The position numbers and the translations under genes were made by a program. A stretch of 64,000 nt of DNA from Diplonema papillatum (taxonomy: Eukaryota > Euglenozoa > Diplonemea > Diplonemida > Diplonemidae), in assembly GCA_030068145.1 (NCBI GenBank), contig JAPJBO010000696.1, positions 60,204-124,203 on the forward strand, written 5' to 3'. How positions within the stretch are numbered: the first letter of the stretch is position 1; the number at the start of each line of letters is the position of its first letter. Below, piece by piece: positions 54,037 through 64,000 of the stretch. The notes under the pieces were generated by a model, which made no database searches, was not told where the DNA came from, and saw only the letters and a list, made by a program, of their open reading frames with translations.

Positions 54037-55358
54037 TCCTTAGAGGACTAGCACAATTCGTTTATTTCCTTAGAGGTACCAAACAATTTGTTTATTTCCT
54101 TAGAGGTACCAAAATCGAAATTCTCTAAGTACATTTCTCAGCCAATTTGGCCTAAAAACAATTTTGGAAATTTCCTTAGAGGTACCAAAATTTGGCTTGA
54201 AATTGTTACCAGACTTTTTGGCTGGAAATGCACTTCGTGTTTTTTTGGGTCAAAATTCACATTTTCCAGATTTTGGCCGTTTTTTGCCAATTTTTCCAGA
54301 ATTTGGCCATTTTGGGCCATTTTTGCCGATTTTTCCAGATTTTGGCTATTTTGGGCCATTCTTGCCGATTTTTCCAGATTTTGGCCACTTTGGGCCGTTT
54401 TTGCCGATTTTTGCCATTTTGGGCCCGTTTTTGCCGATTTTTCCAGATTTTGGCCATTCTGGGCCATATTTGCCAATTTTTCCAGTTTTCGGCCATTTTG
54501 GGCCGTTTTTGCCGATTTTTCCAGTTTTTGGCCCAATCTTGCCAAGTCCCAGGTTCGGGCCTGACCTCTAGGCTCCACAGGATTATAGGAACGAAACGGG
54601 TTTGCAGGTTCGTGAGGAAGCGGGGGTGCACCAATGGCGACTTCAAAGGAAGCAATCGAAAGGATCTGCAACTTACCGTTCGCGGATGTCGGAGATCAGG
54701 TCCGAGTTCTTGCCTTTGCTTCCACCTTCGACATGACAAACACTGTATTGGGCATGCATGCCTTTCCGGAACAGCTGGTAGCGTGTCTTCTGCACACATG
54801 TGAAGATATGTCAAGGTCTCGAGACCGACTCGAGCAGTTCCCTGGCTCAGCCGTTCCCCGTGGCGTAGCTCCGCCGCCTCATTCTTCGTCGGTTGAGCCC
54901 CAGGTTCAGACGGGAGCACCGGCCTCTGCTCCGCCGGTACCCAAATCCGAGGCGCCCGTACCGGGCTCTGCCTCTGCTTCACCGGTTCAAAACTCCGCGG
55001 CGTCGGTACCAGAAGCGGGGAAAGGCCCCGGCGTCCCCAACATGGCCGAAAATTGGAAAAATCGGCAAAAACGGCCCAAAATGGCCAAAAACTGGAAAAA
55101 TCGGCAAAAATGGCCCAAAATGGCCCAGAAACTGGAAAAATCGGCAAAAATGGCCCAAGATGGCCAAAAACTGGAAAAATCGGCAAAAATGGCCCAAAAT
55201 GGCCAAAATCTGGAAAAATTGAAAATTTTGAAAATTTTGCTAAAAAGTTGCGAAGTACATTTTCAGGGCAAAAAACAAATTTGTTAGGTTTGGTACCTCT
55301 AAGGGCATTTTTTGGTACCTCTAAGGAAATAAACGAATTGTTTGGTACCTCTAAGGAA
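54037..55358. mobile_element. Foldback element with minisatellite arms and a unique loop
   Basis: The ends are inverted: TCCTTAGAGG...ATTCGTTTATTTCCTTAGAG at left against the same words reversed at 55310-55358, with TTAGAGGTACCAAA repeated two or three times per arm. Inside lie ~300 bp (54240-54545) and ~200 bp (55040-55235) of GGCCATTTTGGGCC and GCCGATTTTTCCAG repeats in opposite orientation. The loop, 54546-55035, is GC-rich and not repeated in the window. A-rich DNA flanks both sides. Confidence 0.8.
54634..55287 (+). CDS. Open frame in the loop of the foldback element, unknown
   Basis: ATG in good context (ACCAATGG) opens a frame whose first ~70 residues look like an ordered helical domain (VRVLAFASTFDM, QLVACLLHTCEDM) followed by ~60 Pro/Ala/Ser-rich residues. 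After about 55035 it simply reads through the minisatellite arm to 55287, which is unlikely to be native protein. It may be a captured gene fragment or the element's own small protein. Confidence 0.4.
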   Translation: MATSKEAIERICNLPFADVGDQVRVLAFASTFDMTNTVLGMHAFPEQLVACLLHTCEDMSRSRDRLEQFPGSAVPRGVAPPPHSSSVEPQVQTGAPASAPPVPKSEAPVPGSASASPVQNSAASVPEAGKGPGVPNMAENWKNRQKRPKMAKNWKNRQKWPKMAQKLEKSAKMAQDGQKLEKSAKMAQNGQNLEKLKILKILLKSCEVHFQGKKQIC

Positions 55359-57764
55359 GATCACCCAAAAAAAAAAAAAAAAGGCAAACCATAATAATCA
55401 AAAGTAGTACCCTCGGGAGAACATCACATCCTCCGCCAGTGGCGACGAGTGTCACACGTGAAGTAGGGAAGGGGGCAGGTGGGGAAAGGGGGGCAGTTTC
55501 TTTGCGCAGCGAACTCCAGCTTCAGGAGGTGTGCTACCCCGGACCTGTGGCAGCGCAAACGAGCCCCGCTAGTCCCGGGTTGGGCAGCAGTTCTGCACCT
55601 TGTTTCAGCGGGAACACCAGGATGCGCAGGAGGACGGGAGAAAGCCCTCGGGCTTTTCTTCCACAAAGACCGAACCGTTACGAGGGGTCGATCGGAGTTG
55701 TACTTCGGCCGTCGCGTCCGTGGAGGGTGTCCCTGCATCTTCCATGAGAAGCCCGTGAGATCTTTTTGCAGTGAGGCGACCGGAAACTCCTCGGAGAGAC
55801 GGTCCCTGCACTCCAACTCGTCTCTCTCTCTCTCTCTTTTTCGCTACAGGAGCCGCTTCAAAGGATTGACTGCGAGTCGTAAGGTGTGTTCGATCGTCCA
55901 CATAAGAAGAACCGCAGAGCATCTTCGGGTGCAGGCAGATATGGGTACGTGCCGCAAACAGTGTCGTAGATCCGCATGAGACGAAGACAGCGGTGCATCT
56001 TCGGCGATTGCGTGCCGCGCATGTGAATCATACCGGGGAACATCTTCAGTAGCAGGTAGAGTGGGGTTCATGGTCACATGATGAGACGAAGACTGTGTGT
56101 GTGCCGTACGCGCACCCACCGGTACGAGACAGTGCAGCCGAGATCGATTTTTACGCGCCCAGTCGGCTGCATGCCAACTCTCCGGCTGTAACCCTGCAGG
56201 TGTTTTCTTTAGTGAAAGAAACTGTCGCAAAAGCAACGTTCGTTTTCTCTGCTCGCACACATTTTAAAAGCACGGGAGCCTCCAGTGCACCGCACCACGC
56301 ACTTGTCACACGGATGACAGGCAGGCATGACACACTGTGCACATTTTTTTTGTGCGCGACAATCGTGGCGACAAGTACGTGGCACATGAACCCGGAGCAG
56401 GAGGCACCCATATTCGAACTCCGAGACCGGTGAAAGCAACGTAGAAATAAACCGAGCCCATTCAGGCTCAATACTCTGTGAATACCGAGCTTGTACTTTC
56501 GAGCCCCCCACGAGCTTCAACTCGCCGCATGCAAAAAGAAAAAAAAAAAGAAAACGAAAACCGAAAGAAGGAAGAATCGAAAAAGAAAACGAATAAAAAG
56601 AGAAGGACCCCCACCCCCCCGAACAACAGATCCGGGCCAAGCTTCCAAACCTCTTCGAACGCGAGAGAAAACTGGGACTTGTCCGTCAGCGTTCAGCGGC
56701 CGACACTTTGTCTGGCGCGACATAGGTCAAACCCCGTACAAGGCCAGTTGGCAAATAGACGTCAACGGGTACCACGCGATGCCGGCTTTCCGTTACGTGA
56801 CACCGGAAGGGCCACTTTTGCCGCGCTTGCATCGTGGTTCAGCTTGCGAAGGTTGCAACTGTCGCCGAGGGAGTTGGTGGCAGCAATTCGAACGCCTTTG
56901 TGCCACCTTACTGGTTGTATGAGTTCGTTCGATATCAATAAAAGTATTTGAGCCGTTAGACACACTAAAGATACGGTCAACGCCATATGGATAAATACCA
57001 AATCGTCGTCATGGATGGCAGGACCGTTCGGTGTCGGCGATTTGGACTGTGTGCACTGGTGAGGAGATGTCCCTTGGCAGAGTGAGCCGGAACCTCTGGC
57101 CCCACCTTTCAGATCCGGTAGTGGCATGCTCATACGTATCGCAGCCGTTGACGAGAGGCATCGTTAGGCACTTAGCTTCCTTCGACAGACATGGCTGCTT
57201 TTCTGAGTGTTCGGCACTTCGGCTGTTCCGGAGTGGCATGCTTTTCTATGCCCCCCCAATGACCTGCTGGAACCCGGCTGCTCACGGAACAATCAGGTTC
57301 CACCCACAGGTTCCCGTGTCATTCTCGGGACCCGGCATCTCAAAAAGTAACACGTATCGATAGACGAACAAAAAAGGGGCTGTAAAGGGTTCAGCCTGGT
57401 CTTGAACGATTCCAAACAACCACGATTGGTTCTGGGAGACGTGCGTAGTACTACGGAGCCCGTCGTGCTAATCTGCTGGCAGCTGCTTGTGGGAACTGGG
57501 AACCGTGCAGAAACGAAGAAGTCTTCGATACTCTCTTTGCGTGTGTCGTGTTCTTGATCAGGACACCAGCCTCGTCCCAGGTGGCGCGTGGATAAAACGA
57601 CGATAGACGACAAGAAATCTACGGAAAGCTGGATGCGGAGCACGGCATTGGGTCATTTCGTTTTCCCTTTCTTGAAGACGCACCTGTTTTGTTTGTGGAG
57701 ACATACTCAAGGAGGCCGCCAGTTGCAAATCACGAAGTTAGTGCATGGTACTTGCTGACGACGG
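55359..57764. other. Intergenic stretch, no recognised gene
   Basis: Frames at 55479-55976, 56095-56430 and 56478-56948 have no domain and mixed composition. A (TC)n tract lies at 55822-55838 and A-rich DNA at 56529-56620. The segment 57685-57725 shares GAGGCCGCCAGTTGCAAA with 38327. Confidence 0.35.
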
Positions 57765-57985
57765 TTGTGTGTACACACACACAGTGGTGGATACCACCTA
57801 GCACCTGCTCGTCATCCCTGATACCTAGGAGGTGGATGAGTACGTAGGGTGCCACTAGCTGCTAGTGGATGGGTTGTGTGTACACACCCAGTGGTGGATA
57901 CCACCTAGCACCTGCTCGTCATCCCTGATACCTAGGTACGTAGGATGCCACTAGCTGCTAGTGGATGAGTTGTGTGTACACCCAC
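57765..57985 (+). repeat. Tandem repeat, two units of ~110-120 bp
   Basis: Both units contain GTGTGTACACAC, CAGTGGTGGATACCACCTAG, CACCTGCTCGTCATCCCTGA and GCCACTAGCTGCTAGTGGAT, the latter itself palindromic. A third unit begins at 57965 but stops after GTGTGTACA. Confidence 0.9.
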
Positions 57986-58577
57986 GAATGCCCCTCGAAT
58001 GCATCGACGCCCAAATCGCGGGAAAGAAAAGTGTCGCAGCCCGCGAAAAAAAAAAAAAAAATGCAAGATATTCAGGGTGTCGTGCCGTCTAGACCAGGCT
58101 GTAGTTGTTTTGCTGCTCCCCCCTGTAGCCTCCGTCGAGATGGGCGCAGGGCGGCCCTCCGAGTATGACGTGTATTGCCCTTGTCTTAGTCTGGCGTCGG
58201 CCGAGTGTTGATTGCCGTCTCATGAATCGTCGTTTCGCCTTCAAGTACAACGAAAGAGGTCGTCCATCACAGCCCAGATTAGGAGCAATGCAGGGCTTGC
58301 GTTGTCCACCTTTGTTTGTCGGTCCCAACCTCCGCTCCGCCATTCTCCTTCCCCCATCCCCTCTTTCTTTGCCCCCGCCACCACCACCCCCCGCTTCTCT
58401 TCTTCTTACTCACCACCTTTGTTTCTCTTCTCTCTTTCTTCGTCCTGCAACCGCCCGCGCAGTTGACAGAACCAACCCATGATCTTTACCGTTTCAGCTT
58501 CGGAGCTTGACACCCGATAATGGCCGGCAGCATGCATACGTTGTACCTAATGCCTCGTCCGTCATTCACGCTACAGG

Positions 58578-58722
58578 CCACAAGACCATGACCACGACGG
58601 CCCTACCCTACCTGGTACCTCACGTGGCCGAAGAGCCTGCGTCCCAGCGCTGCGTTGCCCCTTCCCTAATCTTCCGCCAGCCAGCACGAACACGTCAAGA
58701 AGACGTCAGGGATGATCCAGGT
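58578..58722 (+). other. Candidate internal exon, unassigned
   Basis: A GC-rich open segment lies between TTCACGCTACAG and GTGATT. No domain and no confident neighbours in phase. Confidence 0.25.
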
Positions 58723-59871
58723 GATTGCCTTGTGTATGTACGAGGTGCCAGCTTGTGAAGGAAGGGTTCAACGCGTGACTGCCTTATTTTGTTTGGCGGT
58801 CGAGCGAAGATCAACTGACCGAAGTTACTCGGCTCTCGTTGGACAGGCAAGAGGGTCATCTCCATCTACGTCCTCGTGTGCTCCCTCAAAGGAACGGTGC
58901 GTCGGGTGATGCCTGCCGAGGATGCGCACGCGCTTCGAGAAAGCCACTGCGATTCTAGCATTTGTTTCAGTGACAAGCCGGCATGGGTTCAGCACCGTCA
59001 TCACACGTAGCGGCTGCATCTGTGCGTCAGTTAGTTCCCTTGTGGGTGAGGGGATAAAGCTGTCGGGGAAAGAACGGTTTGGGGGACAGACTGGCACGCA
59101 ACGCAACAATTTGACCTCCATGCGGGCTTTTTTATTGCCAAACCCCGGAAACATTAGTATGGCGCTTTCTTTTGTTTGTGCCCACGAGCGGAACTCACCT
59201 GCTTTGGTAAGTTTCATGTAGTACGCTGCCAACTACTAATCCTTAGTACCAACAATGCATGTTGTTTGTACGTGCCGGGGGAGGATTAGCCTGTTAGTGA
59301 GTGATAGTGAGTGAATATGATCGGTAGGCTAAACTTCTCCCAAACACGCTGCCAGCGTTCTCTTTCGTGTTTACAATTAATTGTTATTACGAAAAAAACC
59401 ACAAATTCACGAAAAGAGACGGTCATACAGTACCAAGAAGACAGACAGTCACCTACTGCGGCACCATACTGAGGAGGGCCTACCGTAAGTAAGGTAGGTG
59501 GACAATGGCCGAAACCACCAATGACCAACCACCAAGGTACCCACCGATCCTCTTACCTCGTGTAACCACCACTCTTACGACACTCAGAGCAATGGATATC
59601 TTCCCATAACGACGAACGTCACCCCGAGATTTTAAAACCCCGGAGTTTCAAGCGAACTTTCACACTAAAAAGCACCGAACCTCTAATAAACCACAATAAA
59701 CGCTGAAAAAGCAGGCTTCGGCCCGGCACTGTCGTCGGCACTGCCTGCTGAAGGATAAAGAAGACATCGACCGGCCGAACTCGAAGCACGTCACTCGTCT
59801 CGCAATTCCAACACGCACGGCACTCAGGAGCACTTTCCCCCCCTCCCCGTCCCTCTGTTGCGGCACTGAAA

Positions 59872-61734
59872 ATGCCCGCGCGAACAGCTTCTCCGACCTC
59901 GCAACGCGACAAGAAGGACCATGCCGACATCGTCCGCCGGATGAAACGAGGAGCTGAAAAGCGGAAGCAAGAAGCTGAACGTATGCAGAATCTTCTCTCT
60001 CTGATACGCCCCGTTCTTGCAAATAACCGAGTTCGTCGAGCTCGTCCCTCTGCATGCTCTCGCAGCATCGCTATCCGGGCTTGTTTTGTGGCTGTTGATT
60101 CGGTTCCTGAAGGATTTCCTCATGTCGTAGAATTGCGCTGCGGAGTTGCGCTGCGGAGGTGATTTTTCTATCACGTGGGCGGCCCTGAGATTACCCCCTC
60201 AGGTGACACCACTTTATCTTTAGCCATACTTCTACTTCCTTGCATTCTACATCCTTCGAGCCTATACGAGCATCCGACCACTTTTTCTGGATTGTCGGAG
60301 CGTTTCGGGGCCTCTTGATGGGTGGCCCTGGCTGTGACGAGCTACGAGCAGCCGCCTGCCAATCCACACCGCTGTCCGCTGCAGACAATCTAAGCGATCA
60401 ACTGCACGACACTCACCGCCTGTCAGTCGTCTTGAAAAAGCTCACCGAGCGTCGCGAGCAAGTAAAGTCCAGTTGCAGACGCGTCACCCAGAGACTCGAA
60501 GTTCTCGGAGTTTCAAGCAAGCTTCCTCTCTAAATATTTAGCTGTGAATCACAAAACCGTGCGGCCTGCGTGGAATGCATGTTCCAGCAGAAGTCTCCAA
60601 GGTCGACCCTTCCCAACCAACACGCAGAAACCGCGAAGGGCAGAGAAGAGGAGCTTCAAAAAGAAAAGGAATGGGAGGACGTATGCCTTTCTGATCACTC
60701 GGCGCTGTTTTTCTCTGTTTTTTTTCTTCTGCTGCATTCTCGTGGTTGTGCTGCACAGGTGGTTCATGTGCTCAAAATCCTCCTGCTGTGCATATGGCGG
60801 CGTGGGGCCTGCTCAGCCACTTTCGCGGCCCCATGGACAGAAACGAGAATGGCAACACAAGACCTGTCTCCGGCTGCTCCGGCAGTTACTGCCATTTCTA
60901 GAAGGCAAAGAGAACGCCATGTTCATCAACCTTTCTTTCAATGCTTGCCATTTCGTTGGGGAATTGCTGGAGAGACGCCCGGACCTATTCGGATCGTCCA
61001 AGCTTCGACCGCGAGACTGCGCCTACGGATACAAATCACGGAGCGTAGCGTTCACCTTAGACTTGAAAAAAAGCGCTGAAACACCCACACATACACACAC
61101 ACACACACACACAGTCGCTGGTGACCACAGTGGAATATGGGTTCAACGGTGTCATCGCTCTCATCGCAGCCAGTCTCCCAGCGAGCGAGGTATGACTAAG
61201 TTTAAAGCCTCCAATGCCAGGACACAGGAATACATAGCTGAGTGATCGCTCATCAGATCCCACACGGTATTCTTGCCAGCAGGACGGCGCCACTTCCCTC
61301 TGCCTGTCATAAGCATCTTCTGCTTTTTCCGCGGGGGATGTAATACAAATGGACAAAACCCGCAGAAAAACCCGGATTACTTAACCGCCGGCGTAGTGAT
61401 CGTCATGAACATCATCATGAACCTCCTGTTTCGAAGCACAACCCTCGACCGTGTGATCCTGTACGTGACCAACCTGCTGCTCCCAGCAAGCGGTATCACA
61501 ATTCACCGTATGAACGAGTTGCCTGGCCAGATGCAGCCTGCAATGTGGCTTCTCTTCTTCTCAAGCAACATCTTGCTCGGCGTATTGGGCTGGTGGTACT
61601 ACATCCGAAAGTGCAAGCTCGCTGATTATGAATACCGCCAGAACGTGTTGGCATTCGGCATCCTGGGGATCAACGTCGCGGGGCTTGTCGGCTGTGGCGC
61701 TATTTCGTATGCGTTTCCCCATTTTCTTTCGTAG
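59872..61734 (+). CDS. Multi-exon, multi-pass membrane protein with a charged N-terminus, family unknown
   Basis: Proposed exons: 59872-59980 (ATG start), 60385-60461, a missing one or more, 61115-61189 and 61366-61734. Phases fit: exon 1 ends with one base of a codon, exon 2 starts with two and ends in phase 0; 61189 to 61366 is phase 0. Exons 1-2 encode a Lys/Arg/Glu-rich helix (RRMKRGAEKRKQEAE, then VVLKKLTERREQ). The exon at 61115 holds a hydrophobic segment with GVIALIAASLPA, and the last exon four more (AGVVIVMNIIMNLLF; ILYVTNLLLP; WLLFFSSNILLGVL; GINVAGLVGCGAISYAF) before TAG. An exon may lie in 60761-61060, where two frames compete. The acceptor of exon 2 is inside a family C repeat fragment. 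I recognise no family. Confidence 0.5.
60321..60387 (+). repeat. Family C repeat, central fragment at a splice acceptor
   Basis: GGTGGCCCTGGCTGTGACGA to CACACCGCTGTCC and CTGCAGAC match the family centre. The putative acceptor of exon 2 (CTGCAG|AC, exon from 60385) lies at its end. Confidence 0.8.
61084..61113. repeat. (CA)n microsatellite
   Basis: About a dozen CA units directly before a putative acceptor (ACAG at 61111-61114). Confidence 0.9.
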
Positions 61735-62139
61735 CAATCACGGACGGTAAGCAACCGTAGTTCTGGAAATGTTCCCTTCAGTACGATTGAAAAAAAAATA
61801 ATCAGTATAATTCGTTGTCATTTACCCCCCCCGGGTCGAGCTAATTTATTCCTGGGTGAGCTTTTTTTCAGGCTTTTTTTCCGACTAATTTGTTCCGGGA
61901 AGTGAAAATTTGTTCCGGGAAGTGAAAATTTGTTCCGGGAAGTGAAAATTTGTTCCGGGAAGTTAAAATTTATTCCGGGAAGTGAAAATTTATTCCGGGA
62001 AGTGAAAATTTGTTCCGGGAAGTGGAAATTTATTCCGGGAAGTGAAAATTTGTTCCGGAAACTGAAAATTTGGGGTTTGCCAAATTTTCCAGATTTTCAC
62101 CATTTGTGTGTGATTTTTACAATTTTTGTGTAAGGTACG

Positions 62140-62635
62140 CATACCCGAACCCCCCCCGCATACCCGAACCCGCAAACCCGCATACCCAAACCCGCAAACC
62201 CGAACCCGCGTACCCTAACCCCGCAAACCCTAACCCGCAAACCCCGCAAACCCGCATACCCAAACCCGCATACCCTAACCCGCAAACCCGCATACCCTAA
62301 CCTCGCAAACCCGCATACCCTAACCTCGCAAACCCCGCAAACCCGCATACAAACCCGCATACCCTAACTCGCAAACCCGCATACCCTAACCCGCAAAACC
62401 CGCATACCCGCAAACCCGCAAACCCTAACCCCGCAAACCCTAACCCGCAACCCCGCAAACCCGCATACCCAAACCCGCATACCCTAACCCGCAAACCCGC
62501 ATACCCTAACCTCGCAAACCCGCATACCCGAACCCGCAACCCCGCGTACCCTAACCCGCAAACCCGCATACCCTAACCCGGAAACCCCGCAAACCCTAAC
62601 CCGCAAACCCCGCTTACCCGCATGCGATAACGTTT
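62140..62635. repeat. Telomere-like minisatellite
   Basis: About 500 bp of mixed words CCCGCAAA, CCCGCATA and CCCTAA, giving CCCGCATACCCTAACC-like units. Only part of the units match a TTAGGG/TTTAGGG telomere type, and the array is irregular. Confidence 0.85.
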
Positions 62636-63664
62636 TTCAAATACACACAGCAGATCAAAGAAAGGGGGGAAAGGTGGAAAATGCAGATCAAACGGGAGTA
62701 GAATGTGCACACTCGCTTATCCGACTCTTGACTTACTATGCCGTGTTCTGAAAGCTGTCGAGGGGCCCCTCCATAGGTTCTCGCATGATTCGTTCGCCTA
62801 TGTAACACTATCCGTTTGTAGTACGCTTCGCAATTGTGTTCTTGCACTCTAGCCGAATGGCGGGTGGCGGATTTCCGCGCTCGGGCGCAAGACACAATTA
62901 TGCTGCTTTTGCAGTGCAAGCCGAACCCGGTTCGCGACTTCGGTTGCGGTAAAGTGTTACAAAGTCTTCGGCTTTCAGATCCGGATACGCGTATGCAACA
63001 GATAGTTAGAGGTCACTTGAAGGATACCCGTGTGCAGCGTTCGAAAGAGTTTGCGTATCTGGAGTCTTTTTTTTTTTTCGGGGGGGTGCCCTTTTGACCC
63101 TATGTATTTTGATATTTTTTGAGAAGAGAATTTACGACAGCCTCGAGGATATTCGTCATTTCCTGCGTTCGTCCAGTGTAATTGTCGTCCAAGTTACTGA
63201 CCGTGGGAAGGGGTTCCAAGTACATGCTGTTAAGTCTGTCTGAGTGCGCGATGCAGTTTACCGATAGCCACCGCGTGCCTTCTGTGCCAGGGGTCGGATA
63301 CGTTTACTTGCTGACCGGTGCTAACGTTGTAGAAGGCCCACCTATCAGCCTGAGTTCAGCTCCACAAGGTTCGTTTCGTTAAGGCAACTCATGATCACTT
63401 CGGTGTGAGGGATTAGTCCTGTTAGAAACTACTTGTGGGCGCCTGCTCCGTTGCGTGGTCTTCTCTCCGTACAGTGTTCCACATCTGGAAGGTCCTTGCG
63501 TTCAGTTCGCGCTTCCTGTGGGCACAAAGACAGTCGATGACTTCAGGAAGGAATCAGCCATTCTTGCGTGATGTAATGTGGAGTGCAGATTCCGTTTGTT
63601 GCCACCTTGGGTTGTCAGCCCAGTCCTCCCCAGTTCTGGGTTCGGTCCGGGTCCCGTGAAATTA
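62636..63664. other. Loop of the right-hand foldback element, no recognised gene
   Basis: It is not repeated within the window except for a short reverse match at 63391-63415 to the duplication at 48.4 kb. Short frames (for example 63182-63382) have no recognised domain. Confidence 0.35.
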
Positions 63665-64000
63665 GGTGAAATTTGTTCCGAAACTGAAAATTTGTTCCGG
63701 GAAGTGAAAATTTGTTCCGGAACTGAAAATTTGTTCCGGGAAGCGAAAATTTGTTCCGGGAAGTGAAAATTTGTTCCGGGGTGAGTTTTTTTTCTGGGAT
63801 GCTCACTGATCGTGTCAGCCATTCTTAGCCCAGAAATGAAAAAAAACTCACCCAGGAACAAATTAGTCAGAAAAAAAGCCACCCCGGAACAAATTTTCAC
63901 TTCCCGGAACAAATTTTAACTTCCCGGAACAAATTTTCACCTCCCGGAATAAAAAAGTCGGAAAAAAAGTCGGAAAAAAAGCCACCCCGGAATAAATTAG

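Larger units (their letters stand above)
61838..64000. mobile_element. Large foldback element with 20-bp minisatellite arms, to or beyond the right edge
   Basis: The left arm (61838-62075) is ~10 copies of AATTTGTTCCGGGAAGTGAA in plus orientation after GAGCTAATTTATTCCTGGGT. At 63665-63780 the same unit appears in plus, and at 63840-64000 in minus orientation (CCCGGAACAAATTTTCACTT), with GTGAGTTTTTTTTCTGGG / AGAAATGAAAAAAAACTCAC forming a hairpin in between. The window ends CCGGAATAAATTAG, which mirrors CTAATTTATTC at 61844, so the outer end is at or just past base 64000. Confidence 0.7.

Noticed and set aside
54240-54545. Dinoflagellate spliced-leader genes suggested by CCATTTTGG words
   Set aside because: The words belong to a GGCCATTTTGGGCC minisatellite; the leader's CTCAAG end and a donor site do not follow.
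62140-62635. True chromosome end
   Set aside because: The array is irregular, internal, and flanked by foldback arms, with unique sequence on the far side.

Overview
The window looks like nuclear DNA of a microbial eukaryote. Long GC-rich open frames are joined by GT-AG introns, the proteins belong to eukaryote-only families (an RNF213-type RZ finger protein, a TDRD3/RMI1-like OB-fold protein, a Pumilio protein), and the spaces between genes are lower in GC and full of repeats, homopolymer runs and transposon debris. There is no operon layout, and no complete rRNA, tRNA or CRISPR array was seen. The lineage cannot be fixed from the sequence. A repeat-rich protist such as an alveolate (chromerid or dinoflagellate relative) fits, but that is a guess.

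Layout. 0-4 kb: the 3' end of an RNF213-like E3 ligase gene, then a ~140-bp tandem repeat. 4-9.8 kb: repeats, including a hAT-like element with a SINE-like element inside it. 9.9-13.7 kb: a three-exon TDRD3-like gene whose first intron holds a 28S rRNA fragment. 14-16 kb: possible exons only. 16.2-19.7 kb: a gene for a single-pass membrane protein, with two decayed copies of its 5' end upstream and one copy of its 3' end downstream. 20.8-24 kb (perhaps to 25.8): a Pumilio gene with a truncated copy of its first exon just upstream. 26-33 kb: transposon territory, including a 3.6-kb element with inverted ends and zinc-finger coding remnants, and a broken transposon gene on the minus strand. 33-44 kb: dispersed repeats, one possible membrane-protein gene, microsatellites and more 28S fragments. 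44.9-45.8 kb: a small Cys-rich zinc-binding protein. 46-49 kb: a pogo-like transposase relic, hairpin elements and minisatellites. 49.2-52.5 kb: a multi-exon coiled-coil protein with a decayed copy of its last exon. 54-55.4 kb: a foldback element with a unique open frame in its loop. 57.8 kb: a tandem repeat. 59.9-61.7 kb: a multi-exon membrane-protein gene. 61.8-64 kb: another foldback element running to or past the right edge, with a telomere-like minisatellite in its loop.

All well-supported host genes are on the plus strand; the broken transposase genes at 31 and 46 kb are on the minus strand. Three themes recur. Three unrelated genes have tandem copies of a terminal exon next to the intact gene. 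Several elements consist of long inverted arms built from minisatellites around a unique core. One ~300-bp repeat family occurs eight times, always in the same orientation. The genes do not form an obvious shared pathway; two (TDRD3-like, Pumilio) act on RNA in known relatives.

Splice sites were read by eye from GT-AG signals, frame and phase. Exon joins are therefore hypotheses, except where a domain is completed across the join.
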